A stretch of 64,000 nt of DNA, taken from Arcticibacterium sp047623945. GTDB taxonomy: Bacteria > Bacteroidota > Bacteroidia > Cytophagales > Spirosomataceae. The stretch lies in NCBI GenBank assembly GCA_047623945.1, contig JBLHOT010000009.1:16444-80443 (forward strand), in the 5' to 3' direction. Below the pieces are notes generated by a model that had not been told where the DNA came from, did no database searches, and was given only the letters and a program-made list of their open reading frames with translations. Within the stretch, counting starts at the first letter, position 1; every line of letters starts with the position of its first letter. This document shows, one piece after another, positions 17,863 through 27,734 of this stretch. A program made the position numbers and the translations under genes.

Positions 17863-19170
17863 ATGCCTTTAGTAATTGCCCTTCTCGGTATACTCGCACT
17901 CATCTTGTTGATTGCCGTTGCCAAACTTGATACCTTCCTTTCCTTTATTATTGTTTCTCTCGGCATTGGAATAGCCAGTGGTTTAGATGTTACAGAAGTT
18001 GGAAAAGCCATCCAATCCGGTGTGGGAGGCACCTTAGGAGACCTTACGCTCATTATTGGTTTTGGAGCCATGCTCGGGAAACTCGTAGCAGAAAGTGGTG
18101 CCGCGTCTAAAATTACTGATGCCCTCTTAAAGAAAGTAGGCATAAAAAACCTGCAATGGGGCCTTGCCCTAGCCGGTTTCATTATCGGTATTCCACTTTT
18201 TTATAATGCTGGATTTATCATCGTCATTCCTTTGATTTTTGCGGTGGCACAGGCTTCAGGTTTTAATATGCTGTATGTCGGTATCCCTATGCTGGCGTCC
18301 TTATCTGTGGCTCATGGCTACTTACCTCCTCACCCATCTCCAGCAGCTATAGCCATGCAATTAGATGCTGATATGGGCAAAACTTTAATCTATGGTTTCA
18401 TTGTAGCCATTCCAGCCATTGCCATTGCCGGGCCAATTTTTGGTAAGACTTTGAAAAACTTCAAAATAAACCCCGATGTAAGCATTTTCGGATTTAAGGA
18501 AGTTAAACAAGAAGACCAACCTGGTCTAGGTATAAGCCTTTTAGTGGCTTTAATGCCGGTTATTTTACTTTCTATGGGCTCTGTAGTGAAAGGTTATTTC
18601 CCAGACAACCAATTTATCCTATTGATGTCTGAGCCCTATTTTGGCATGTTACTTTCTGTTTTTTTTGCGGTTTACTTTTTGGGCCTTCGCCAAGGCAGAA
18701 CGTTGGAAAATGTTTCCAAATCTCTGGCCGACTCATTTAAAGATATCGCCGTCATCTTACTCATTATAGCTGGTGCAGGTGCATTAAAAGAAATACTCGC
18801 TGCTTCTGGTACCAGCACTTATATAGGTTCCATGCTTCAGGGTGCCAACATTAACCCTCTTCTACTTGGCTGGTCTACAGCCGCCTTTATTAGGGTTTGC
18901 GTAGGTTCTGCTACAGTTTCTGGATTAACTGCTGTAGGTATCTTAGCTCCACTATTTGCTTCTCAACCAGATTTTCAACCAGAACTAATGGTATTGGCCA
19001 TTGGCTCAGGTAGCCTTATCATGGGTCACGTGAATGATGGTGGTTTCTGGTTATTTAAGGAATACTTTAATCTGTCTATAAAAGATACTTTAAGAACCTG
19101 GACCGTTATGGAGACACTCGTTTCTGTGGTTGGTTTGATTGGCGTTTTGCTCTTGAGTTTGGTGGTTTAA
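17863..19170 (+). CDS. GntP family gluconate-type proton symporter
   Basis: A 435-residue polytopic protein with about 12 hydrophobic segments and GntP features: GFGAMLGKLVAESGAASKITDALL, GIPLFYNAGFIIVIPL, HGYLPPHPSP and GSATVSGLTAVGIL. The family imports gluconate or related sugar acids with protons. A sugar acid is therefore likely but not certain here. The upstream MarR gene probably regulates it. The damaged amidohydrolase gene begins about 180 bp downstream. Confidence 0.93.
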   Translation: MPLVIALLGILALILLIAVAKLDTFLSFIIVSLGIGIASGLDVTEVGKAIQSGVGGTLGDLTLIIGFGAMLGKLVAESGAASKITDALLKKVGIKNLQWGLALAGFIIGIPLFYNAGFIIVIPLIFAVAQASGFNMLYVGIPMLASLSVAHGYLPPHPSPAAIAMQLDADMGKTLIYGFIVAIPAIAIAGPIFGKTLKNFKINPDVSIFGFKEVKQEDQPGLGISLLVALMPVILLSMGSVVKGYFPDNQFILLMSEPYFGMLLSVFFAVYFLGLRQGRTLENVSKSLADSFKDIAVILLIIAGAGALKEILAASGTSTYIGSMLQGANINPLLLGWSTAAFIRVCVGSATVSGLTAVGILAPLFASQPDFQPELMVLAIGSGSLIMGHVNDGGFWLFKEYFNLSIKDTLRTWTVMETLVSVVGLIGVLLLSLVV

Positions 19171-19352
19171 GTTATAGCAAAAATTCCGAACATTGAAGTG
19201 TAGCTTGGCATTGCAGTCAAAATAGTCTCCCGATAGTGACCCTTTCCGGTTTATCTAGGCTCATTAACAAGTCAAGTCATTGACTATAAAACAAGCATAA
19301 CGACAACCGGATTGAGAATAACCCATGTATTAGCCTGAAGTGATACCCCTAA

Positions 19353-21038
19353 ATGTATAGTATGAAATTAATTGTACTGTCCCTTATCCTCTGGTTCTAC
19401 TCATGCACACCAGGAAAAGATAAACTAGTGCCCTCAAATGGGGAAGAACAAGTATATAAAAATGGGAAATTCTATACAGTAAATGATGCCAATCCTTCGG
19501 CCGAAGTCATGATAATTAGAGATGGTATCATAGTAGCCATTGGTACAAATCAAGAAATCGAGAATTAAGCCTCTGAAAATGCAGAAACCATTGACTTAGA
19601 AAACAAGATGGTAATGCCTGGTATTCATGATGTTCATGTGCATCCATTGGAAGCGGCCTCGGATAATTTCCAATTCATCCTAAAAGATACAGAAACAGAC
19701 CCAGAAGACTATGCCACTGATATTTAAAAAGCCCTCAGACAGAATTCTAATTCGGAATGGATTTTAGGATGGGGTTTTGATATTTACGCACTTTTGGAAG
19801 CGGAAAGGAGTCCTATTGAAATCTTAGATGACATATCCACAGCTAAACCCATAGCTGTAATGGAGCTTACTTCTCATTCAGTTTGGGTAAATTCAAAGGC
19901 TCTGGAATTAGCTGGAATTAATGAAAATTCTCCAAACCCTACGGGTGGGATAATCATGAAAGAAGAGGACGGCTTGGCAAACGGTATTTTAATCGACAAT
20001 GCAGGAAATTTAATTATTGACCAAGCCATAGCTTCCATCCCAAATAACGAGGCGAATGATTACGCTGGTCTGGTCGAATTTGCATTGCCAGAAATGGCAA
20101 AAAACGGTATCACTTCTATTTGTGATGCCCGTACCTACTGGAAACGCAATCATCATCTCACTTGGCAGAAAGTAGCCAACGATGGCAAACTAACTGTTAG
20201 AGCAAATCTCGGACTTTGGCTGTATCCTACGGAAAATGATGACACTCAGATAAGCCTTTTAAAATATTTATACTCCAACGAGTCCAATAGTTTATTGAAA
20301 ATCAACCAAATAAAACTCTACTCAGACGGCATCATCGTCAATACCACTTCGGCAATGGAAGATGATTTCAAAGTCAATCATTTCAATTTACCTACGAACA
20401 ATGGTCTCAACTATGTTTCCGAAAGTCGAATAAGGAAATATGTCTCAGCACTGGAACCATTTGGGTTTGATTTTCACATTCACGCCATCGGAAATAGAGG
20501 AACAAACGAAGCCTTAAATGCTATTGAGCAAGGCTCAAACCGTACTGGAAGGCATAGACTTACACACGTGGAATACGTCTTACCTTCAGACTATCAGAGA
20601 TTTATTCAACTTAATGTAACTGCCGATGCCCAAGTAGCTGGGGATTTTACACAACCAGCCAATTGGCACGAAAACGATGAATTTATTGGTGCAGCCTTAA
20701 ACAACGCAAATATCCCAATAAAAAGCCTTCAAGAAGCCAATGCCCGTGTTACACTAAGCAGTGATTGGGATGTGAGTGCCTTAAATCCATTTGTAGGCAT
20801 TCAAAATGCGGTCACCAGAGTACCTCAAGAATTAAGTCTTGAAAATACCATTAAGGCTTATACTTTAAATGGGGCATATGTGATGCGTCAGGAAGACAAA
20901 GTGGGTTCACTAGAGGTAGGAAAAGAAGCTGATTTTATCGTTTTAAGTCAAAACTTATTTGAAATAGGCGTTGATAAAATCAACAAAACCCGAGTATTAG
21001 AAACCTATCTAAAAGGTCAGCTCATTTACCAGCATTAA
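19353..21038 (+). pseudogene. Amidohydrolase (YtcJ-like) lipoprotein gene with two in-frame TAA codons
   Basis: One reading frame runs through the whole interval and encodes a YtcJ-type amidohydrolase, but it is broken by TAA at 19566-19568 and TAA at 19725-19727. Neither involves a frameshift. The first part gives a lipoprotein signal (LWFYSC) and the N-terminal beta domain. Between the stops lies the metal-binding HxH (MPGIHDVHVHP). After the second stop come 430 intact codons with HIHAIGN, LTHVEYVL and SSDWDVSALNP. The family hydrolyses amide or related bonds using a metal centre; unless both stops are read through, no active enzyme can be made. The otherwise intact frame suggests recent inactivation. 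Confidence 0.88.
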
Positions 21039-21150
21039 ATTTTTTCATCAAAAAAAAACTTAATAGATAAAAGCCTTAAGGTTTCTCTATTTCCCGCCGT
21101 TAAAAAGTAAAAATTCTCTAATTTCGTACATAATAAACAACCCATTCAAA

Positions 21151-22137
21151 ATGAAACAATCGTTCTTCCTTATTTGTCTTTTGGCCGTGGCCATTTTCTC
21201 ATGTAATCCAAAAGTAGAAACCACAGAGACCACAGAAGCAGTAGCCCCAGATATGAATATCTCTCTGGCTCAATGGTCCTTGCATAAAAGCTTCTTTGGC
21301 GATGCTCTAAATGGTGATTGGGGTACTTTCGGCCGATTATTGATGACGAATCCAGACTCTCTTCTCCAAGGCGATCTTGACCCAAATGATTTCCCAGAAA
21401 TAGCCGCGTCATATGGCGTCAATACCATTGAGCTTGTTAATACTTTTTATTACAGCAAAGCAGAAGACATGGCTTTTTGGGAAGATTTCCGAAAAAGATG
21501 TGACTTGGCCGACGTAAAAGTGGGCTTAATCATGTGTGACGCATTGGGTGACTTAGGCGATGCCGACGAAGAGGCTAGAACTAAAGCCGTAGAAAACCAT
21601 TACAATTGGGTGAAGATTGCTAAATTCTTAGGTGCGAAATCTATAAGGGTAAACGCTGCCGGAGAAGGAACAGCGGAAGAAGTAGCAAATAATGCCGCCA
21701 AAGGACTTGCAGAATTAGGCAAATACGGAGCAGAGCATGGTATCAATATAATCGTAGAAAACCATGGTGGTTACTCTTCTGACGGCTCATGGCTATCAGG
21801 CGTAATGGCCACAGTAAACATGGATAATGTAGGAACTCTTCCAGACTTTGGAAATTTCTGTATGGAAAGAACCGCAGATGGCTGTGCTAAGGAATATGAC
21901 AGATACAAAGGAATAGAAGAACTAATGCCTTATGCTAAAGGAGTTAGTGCCAAGACTCTTGCTTTTGATGTCGATGGCAATGAGACCGTATCGGACTATT
22001 TAAGAATAATGAAAATAGTAAAGGCAGCAGGATTTAAAGGCGATGTGGGCATAGAATACGAAGGCACAGAACTTTCAGAAGATGAGGGGATTAAAGCTAC
22101 CAAAGCTCTATTAGAGAAGGTTATAGAACAGATTTAA
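21151..22137 (+). CDS. Sugar phosphate isomerase/epimerase-like TIM-barrel lipoprotein
   Basis: A 328-residue protein with a lipoprotein signal (LAVAIFSC). The rest is an AP endonuclease 2/xylose isomerase-like TIM barrel: FPEIAASYGVNTIELVN, KFLGAKSIRVNAAGEG, GINIIVENHGG, VGTLPDFGNF and GDVGIEYEG supply the Glu, His and Asp metal ligands usual for the family. Secreted members are common in Bacteroidota sugar-utilisation loci. The substrate is unknown. It lies between the damaged amidohydrolase gene and an esterase fusion, all on the plus strand. Confidence 0.9.
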   Translation: MKQSFFLICLLAVAIFSCNPKVETTETTEAVAPDMNISLAQWSLHKSFFGDALNGDWGTFGRLLMTNPDSLLQGDLDPNDFPEIAASYGVNTIELVNTFYYSKAEDMAFWEDFRKRCDLADVKVGLIMCDALGDLGDADEEARTKAVENHYNWVKIAKFLGAKSIRVNAAGEGTAEEVANNAAKGLAELGKYGAEHGINIIVENHGGYSSDGSWLSGVMATVNMDNVGTLPDFGNFCMERTADGCAKEYDRYKGIEELMPYAKGVSAKTLAFDVDGNETVSDYLRIMKIVKAAGFKGDVGIEYEGTELSEDEGIKATKALLEKVIEQI

Positions 22138-22226
22138 GCCATTTCATTTCCGCCTTTTCAATCGGTTAAGTGGACATTTCCATTTAGCCGATTTTTAGTT
22201 TAAATAGCATAGAAAAATCCAACTAA

Positions 22227-24146
22227 ATGAAACTCACGTTCCTTTTCTTGTTTACCTTAATAAGCCATCAAGTACAGGCGTTTAATCAGAATGATTCACT
22301 TTCTGTTTGGAAGGGTTTTCAAAGACTGGACTTCACTTTTCAAGAAAGAGATGCTTACATCGTCTCACCCAAAAAGCCTATAGCTGGCAATCCTTGGATT
22401 TGGAGAGCACGTTTTCCTAATTGGCACACCACGGCAGATAGCATTTTGGTGGCAGAAGGTTTTCATTTAGTTTATGTAAACACAGATAATAAATTCGGTA
22501 GCCCGGAAGCCATGACTATTTGGGATGACTTTTATCTACATGTCAAAAACACCTACAAGCTACACTCTAAAGTGGCTTTGATGGGTGTAAGCAGAGGTGG
22601 CCTTTTTATTTACAATTGGGCCAAAAGAAACCCACAAAGGGTAAGTTGTATTTATGCAGAAGCACCAGTGTGTGATTTCAAAAGCTGGCCGGGAGGCTTT
22701 GGAAAGGGGGAAGGAAGTCCTAAAGACTGGGAACTGCTGAAAAAGGAATACAGCTTTACCTCTAATAAAGAGGCCAAAGACTATGAAAACATCCCTTTAA
22801 ATAACCTTGATAACTTGGCAAAAGCTAAAGTCCCTATCCTTCATATGATAGGTTTGCAAGATGAGATTGTGCCTATTGAAGAAAACTCGCTTCCTTTAAT
22901 AAATAATTATATAAAGCTTGGGGGCATAGCCACCGCTATTCCATGTACGGAAAGTCCGCAAGAGCTTAAAGGGCATCATTTTGAAATAGAAACGCCCAGA
23001 ACAGTAGCAGATTTTATAAAGTATCATGCTACGCCAAAAAGTAAACTCCAAGCAGCAGGCTATCATCAGTTAAGGGGTGATTTTGCGAACAGTAAAACCA
23101 AATTCGAAGAAACCAAAAAAGGTCGAGTTGCCTTCTTAGGCGGTTCTATTACGTACGGTGGAGGCTGGAGAGACAGTGTTTCCACTTATTTAACCGAACG
23201 TTTTCCAGAAACGGAATTCGAATTTATCAATGCAGGAATCTCCTCTATGGGTACCACACCTGCGGCTTTCAGACTAAGTAGAGATGTAGTAAACCAAGAA
23301 ACCATCGATTTACTATTTGAAGAAGCCGCCGTAAATGATGCTACTAATGGCCGTACAGATACCGAACAAAGGAGAGCCATGGAAGGTATTATAAGACATT
23401 TAAGAATGGCTAACCCAAAAATGGATTTAGTCATTATGCATTTCGTGGACCCAGAAAAAATGGAAACCTACAGAAAAGGTAATATACCCAAGGTTATCCA
23501 AAACCATGAATATATAGCCCAGCACTACGGCATTTCCACTATTAACCTGGCAAAGGAAGTTACGGAGAGAATTGATAACGGGGAGTTCACTTGGGAAGAC
23601 GATTTCAAAAACCTCCACCCCTCCCCTTTTGGTCAAGGCGTTTATACACACTCCATGACTACTTTCCTTGAGAATGCTTATGACACCAAAAACTCGATAC
23701 CTTACCCCTCCATACTAGCTGACAAGCTTGATTCTTATGCCTATGAGAATGGTAGATTGATTGATATAAAAAATGCAACAGGTTGGTCAGTAGACAAAAA
23801 TTGGATTCCAACAGATGATAGATCAGTTAGAGATAATTACCACCACGTGCCAATGCTCATTGGTACCGCGTCTTCTAAAACGGCCAGACTCTCTTTTACT
23901 GGCAATACCATTGGCATTACCATTGCTTCTGGTCCAGATGCCGGAATAATTGAGTATCAAATAGACAAAGGAAACTGGCAAGAGCTAGACCTTGCCACCC
24001 AATGGAGCAACAGTTTGCACCTGCCTTGGTATTACACATTGACATCTGAACTTAAAAATGAAAAACACACGCTTAGGCTAAGGCTTAAAGCAAGCCAAAC
24101 CGCTAATAAAGTGTGTAGACTTAGATATTTCTATGTCAATGAATAA
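22227..24146 (+). CDS. Two-domain exported esterase: alpha/beta hydrolase plus SGNH hydrolase
   Basis: A 639-residue protein with a signal peptide (MKLTFLFLFTLISHQVQA). Residues about 35-275 form an alpha/beta hydrolase with the nucleophile elbow GVSRGG and a C-terminal GHHFE histidine. Residues about 290-480 form an SGNH/GDSL hydrolase with VAFLGGSITYGGGW (block I Ser), NAGISSMGTT, AAVNDATNG and the Asp-His pair in DDFKNLHPSPFGQ. A beta-rich C-terminal region of about 150 residues may bind carbohydrate. Both halves look catalytic, suggesting removal of acyl groups from a decorated polysaccharide, but the substrate is inferred. Confidence 0.85.
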   Translation: MKLTFLFLFTLISHQVQAFNQNDSLSVWKGFQRLDFTFQERDAYIVSPKKPIAGNPWIWRARFPNWHTTADSILVAEGFHLVYVNTDNKFGSPEAMTIWDDFYLHVKNTYKLHSKVALMGVSRGGLFIYNWAKRNPQRVSCIYAEAPVCDFKSWPGGFGKGEGSPKDWELLKKEYSFTSNKEAKDYENIPLNNLDNLAKAKVPILHMIGLQDEIVPIEENSLPLINNYIKLGGIATAIPCTESPQELKGHHFEIETPRTVADFIKYHATPKSKLQAAGYHQLRGDFANSKTKFEETKKGRVAFLGGSITYGGGWRDSVSTYLTERFPETEFEFINAGISSMGTTPAAFRLSRDVVNQETIDLLFEEAAVNDATNGRTDTEQRRAMEGIIRHLRMANPKMDLVIMHFVDPEKMETYRKGNIPKVIQNHEYIAQHYGISTINLAKEVTERIDNGEFTWEDDFKNLHPSPFGQGVYTHSMTTFLENAYDTKNSIPYPSILADKLDSYAYENGRLIDIKNATGWSVDKNWIPTDDRSVRDNYHHVPMLIGTASSKTARLSFTGNTIGITIASGPDAGIIEYQIDKGNWQELDLATQWSNSLHLPWYYTLTSELKNEKHTLRLRLKASQTANKVCRLRYFYVNE

Positions 24147-24196
24147 TTAAATTATCATCTGGAAAGACGTATCTTTCATCAAACTAAGCCTCATCA

Positions 24197-25783
24197 ATGA
24201 TACAATCCTATAAGAAAAAGCCAATCCTTGCCGACCATTACGACACTATAATTATTGGATCTGGAATGGGGAGCATGACCACTGCGGCCATTTTGGCTAA
24301 GGAAGGCCAAAAAGTATTAATACTGGAAAGACACTATGTAGCAGGCGGGTTCACACACGTTTTTAAACGAAAAGGTTTCGAGTGGGATGTTGGTATTCAT
24401 TATATTGGCGAGGTGCAAAAACCAAATTCTGTCATAAAAAGGCTCTTTGATTATATCACTGAAGGCGAACTCAAATGGGCAGACATGGGAGATGTCTATG
24501 ACAAAATCATCCTTGGCGATAAAGAATACGATTTGGTAAAGGGTGTAGAAAACTTCAAAGACCAACTCAAGGAATACTTCCCAGACGAAGCAGGAGCGAT
24601 TGATAATTATGTAGAACTCATTTTCAAAGCATCTAAAACGGCCCAGAAATTTTATACCGACAAAGCCCTTCCTCCGCTCATGAGCACGCTTATTGGGAAG
24701 TCTATGCGTGATCCGTATTACAAATACTCAGACAAGACCACCTATGATGTAATTGGTTCTTTGACCAAAAATGAAGAACTCATCAAGCTACTATGTGGTC
24801 AATATGGCGATTACGGACTAACACCTAAAAAGAGTAGTTTTGCCATGCACACCTCTGTGGTTAAGCATTATTTTGCTGGTGGTAGTTTCCCTATTGGCGG
24901 TTCTTCTAGAATTGCCGAAACCATAGACCCCGTCATTGAAGCCGCTGGCGGAACTATCCTAATTAGTGCAGAAGTAGATGAAATTCAAATAGAAAAGAAC
25001 AAAGCAACGGGTGTGAAAATGGCAGACGGAAAAGTATTCACTGCCGACAACGTAGTAAGTGGTGCAGGAATCCTGACTACTTATAAAAAGTTAATGCCGG
25101 AGGCTTTGGTTAAAAAACATAAGCTAAATGAGCAGACTCAAAAAGTTACCCCTTCCGTTGCTCATTCATGCCTCTACATCGGCTTAGATGGCAGTCCAGA
25201 AGAACTGAAATTACCTAAAACTAATTATTGGATTTATCCAGGAGACTTGGACCATGATGGCTGTGTAGACCGTTATTTGGCAGACATGAATCAGGAATTC
25301 CCAGTAGTCTATATTTCTTTCCCTTCTGCAAAAGATCCTGATTGGCCCAATAGATATCCAGGCAAAAGTACAATCGATATTATTACCCTCGTGCCTTTTG
25401 AGGCATTCGCGAAATGGGAAGGATCCAGATGGATGAAACGTGGGGAGGAATACGATAAACTGAAAGCCAGTATCACAGAACGTCTTTTCAAAGTGCTCTT
25501 CAAACATTTGCCGCATTTAGAGGGGAAAGTAGAGCATCATGAGCTTTCTTCTCCCTTAACTACGCAACATTTTGTAAATTACGAAAAGGGTGAAATTTAT
25601 GGTTTGGACCATACGCCAGACCGCTTCCGTCAAAAATTCTTAAAGCCCAGAACACCTATCAAGAATTTTTATCTAACGGGGCAGGATATTGTTTCAGCCG
25701 GAGTTGGAGCAGCCTTGTTTTCAGGAGTTCTAACCACCTCCGCTATGACAGGAGAGAATATCATGAAAAAAGTCATGAGTTAA
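24197..25783 (+). CDS. FAD-dependent oxidoreductase, RetSat/phytoene desaturase (CrtI) family
   Basis: A 528-residue flavoprotein with an N-terminal dinucleotide-binding fold (DTIIIGSGMGSMTTAAILA, then LILERHYVAGGFTHVF and WDVGIHYIGEV), the arrangement of all-trans-retinol 13,14-reductase-like enzymes. The C-terminal FYLTGQDIVSAGVGAALFSGVL closes the FAD site. Family members reduce or desaturate carotenoid- or retinol-like polyenes. No crt genes are near, so the substrate is open. No signal peptide is present, so it is cytoplasmic or membrane-associated. The sulfatase gene starts 17 bp downstream. Confidence 0.88.
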   Translation: MIQSYKKKPILADHYDTIIIGSGMGSMTTAAILAKEGQKVLILERHYVAGGFTHVFKRKGFEWDVGIHYIGEVQKPNSVIKRLFDYITEGELKWADMGDVYDKIILGDKEYDLVKGVENFKDQLKEYFPDEAGAIDNYVELIFKASKTAQKFYTDKALPPLMSTLIGKSMRDPYYKYSDKTTYDVIGSLTKNEELIKLLCGQYGDYGLTPKKSSFAMHTSVVKHYFAGGSFPIGGSSRIAETIDPVIEAAGGTILISAEVDEIQIEKNKATGVKMADGKVFTADNVVSGAGILTTYKKLMPEALVKKHKLNEQTQKVTPSVAHSCLYIGLDGSPEELKLPKTNYWIYPGDLDHDGCVDRYLADMNQEFPVVYISFPSAKDPDWPNRYPGKSTIDIITLVPFEAFAKWEGSRWMKRGEEYDKLKASITERLFKVLFKHLPHLEGKVEHHELSSPLTTQHFVNYEKGEIYGLDHTPDRFRQKFLKPRTPIKNFYLTGQDIVSAGVGAALFSGVLTTSAMTGENIMKKVMS

Positions 25784-25800
25784 TCTTTAAACCATTCAAA

Positions 25801-27261
25801 ATGAAAAAATACCTTTTATTAGCGTTTTCTTTAACCTTATTCTCTTCTTGTAAAGAAAAAAATCAGCCGAATATAGTATTCATTTCTATAGATGATTTCA
25901 GAAAAGACTTAGCTGAAGATGTCATTCATACGCCACATATGGACGAACTAAGTAACAATGCGGCAGTTTTCACAAATCATTATGTTCAGGTACCTACCTG
26001 TGGTGCTTCCCGGCAGGCTTTGCTAACTGGTATGAGACCGATCAGCAGAAGCCACCTTAAAAACAGCATTACAGCCGAAACGATAGCTAACAAAGAAGAG
26101 GAAGAACATCCAGAAACATTTATCCATCATTTAAAGAGAAACGGTTATTATACCGTGGGTATTGGCAAAATATCACACTCTGCCGATGGTTTAGTTTATG
26201 AATATGAAGAAAAGCCCTCCTCAAAAAGAGAATTACCGTATAGCTGGACTGAACTCGTCTTTAATCCAGGGAAATGGAAAACAGGTTGGAATGCTTTTTT
26301 TGCTTATGCCGATGGCGAAAATCGTCAAAGCATGAAAAAGCAAGTAAAGCCTTATGAAGCAGGAGAAGTAGAGGATGATGGCTACCCAGACGGGCTAAGC
26401 ACTCAGTTGGCCTTAGAGAAATTGAACGATTTAAAATCAAGAAAACAGCCCTTCTTTTTAGGATTGGGTTTCTTTAAACCTCATTTACCTTTTAACTCAC
26501 CTAAAAAGTATTGGGATTTATACGACGAAGAGGCTATCAATGTTACTCATAGTCCGAATATTCCGAAAAATATCAATACAAAAAGCCTTCAAAGAAGCGG
26601 CGAATTTAACCAATACTTGCTTGGTGATGAATTTGCTAGTTTAGAAAAGCCTATTTCAGACGAATACGCCAGAAAACTAAGACACGCCTACTATGCGGCA
26701 ACAAGTTATATAGATGCCCAAGTAGGCTTAGTGATAGACAAACTTAAAGCCGAAGGACTTTATGATAATACCATCATTGTGATTTGGGGAGATCATGGCT
26801 GGCATTTAGGCGACCAACGAGTTTGGGGTAAGCATACGCTTTTCGACAATGCCCTAAGAAGCCAATTAATAATAAAATCTGTTAACAATTCGGCTTCAAT
26901 GAAAATTGAAAGCATCATAGAAAGTGTTGACATCTACCCTACCCTAATTGAAATGTGCAACCTGACTTCGCCAAAAAAACTGGACGGTGAAAGTTTTGTA
27001 CCGTTGCTAAACAATGAATCAAACGATTATCAAAATCTGGCCTACAGTTATTTTAATAATGGGATATCTCTGAGAACATCACAATATAGGCTGACTAAGT
27101 ATTTCAGAGAGGACTTACCGCTCATTGAGCTTTATGACCACGATAAAGACCCATTTGAAACGATAAACATTGCTCAAAATAAACCTGATTTAGTCAATCA
27201 ACTTTTACCTATTTTAGCAAAAGGAAATACAGGTTTGTATGAAGCAAACTCAACCAAATAA
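25801..27261 (+). CDS. Sulfatase, iduronate-2-sulfatase-like, lipoprotein
   Basis: A 486-residue protein with a lipoprotein signal (LTLFSSC, Cys 17). The sulfatase core is clear: metal-binding NIVFISIDDFRKD, the formylglycine site C67-G-A-S-R (CxA/PxR type), IGKISHSADG, GLGFFKPHLPF and WGDHGWHLGDQRVWGKHTLF. These features fit S1 family enzymes close to iduronate-2-sulfatases. It would release sulfate from sulfated sugars at the cell surface. The activating formylglycine-generating enzyme is not in the window. It is followed after 11 bp by a RidA gene. Confidence 0.93.
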   Translation: MKKYLLLAFSLTLFSSCKEKNQPNIVFISIDDFRKDLAEDVIHTPHMDELSNNAAVFTNHYVQVPTCGASRQALLTGMRPISRSHLKNSITAETIANKEEEEHPETFIHHLKRNGYYTVGIGKISHSADGLVYEYEEKPSSKRELPYSWTELVFNPGKWKTGWNAFFAYADGENRQSMKKQVKPYEAGEVEDDGYPDGLSTQLALEKLNDLKSRKQPFFLGLGFFKPHLPFNSPKKYWDLYDEEAINVTHSPNIPKNINTKSLQRSGEFNQYLLGDEFASLEKPISDEYARKLRHAYYAATSYIDAQVGLVIDKLKAEGLYDNTIIVIWGDHGWHLGDQRVWGKHTLFDNALRSQLIIKSVNNSASMKIESIIESVDIYPTLIEMCNLTSPKKLDGESFVPLLNNESNDYQNLAYSYFNNGISLRTSQYRLTKYFREDLPLIELYDHDKDPFETINIAQNKPDLVNQLLPILAKGNTGLYEANSTK

Positions 27262-27272
27262 TCAATCTCAAT

Positions 27273-27734
27273 ATGCTATTAGATAAGGTTTTCGAAAAAT
27301 ACGCAGACAAAATACCACCTGCCCCAAAACCAGGCGGTGTATATAAACCTCTTATTATTACTGGAAACATGGTTTTCGTAAGTGGTCATGGCCCTTATTT
27401 GCCAGATGGAGATATGCATCGCGGTAAAATCCCTTCGGAGGTAGATCTAGAATTTGCACGAGAAGCCGCCTTGCAAACAGGACTAGCCATGTTAACCACG
27501 CTCAAAAATCAATTTGGGAGTTTATCTAAAATAAAAAGAGTCATTAAATTACTCGGAATGGTAAACTGCGATCCTGATTTCGAAAATCATCCACAGGTTA
27601 TTAATGGCTGTAGTGAGTTATTTGAAGAAGTCTGGGGTTCTGAGAATGGTCTAGGTTCTAGGAGTGCCGTAGGCTTTGTTTCTCTCCCTGGTAGAATTAC
27701 TGTAGAAATAGAAGGGCAGTTTGAACTACACTAA
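27273..27734 (+). CDS. RidA/YjgF family enamine/imine deaminase
   Basis: A 153-residue protein of the YjgF/YER057c/UK114 fold: KPLIITGNMVFVSGHGPYLPDG, INGCSELFEEVWG and the C-terminal SRSAVGFVSLPGRITVEIE, in which the Arg corresponds to the substrate-binding arginine of RidA. It may remove reactive enamine/imine intermediates in the cytoplasm. Its position 11 bp after the sulfatase gene indicates co-transcription, so it may act on products of the catabolic genes upstream. Confidence 0.92.
   Translation: MLLDKVFEKYADKIPPAPKPGGVYKPLIITGNMVFVSGHGPYLPDGDMHRGKIPSEVDLEFAREAALQTGLAMLTTLKNQFGSLSKIKRVIKLLGMVNCDPDFENHPQVINGCSELFEEVWGSENGLGSRSAVGFVSLPGRITVEIEGQFELH

Noticed and set aside
19566..19727. 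Programmed recoding (selenocysteine or pyrrolysine) at the two stops
   Set aside because: Both stops are TAA, not TGA or TAG, and no recoding structure is apparent; nonsense mutation is simpler.
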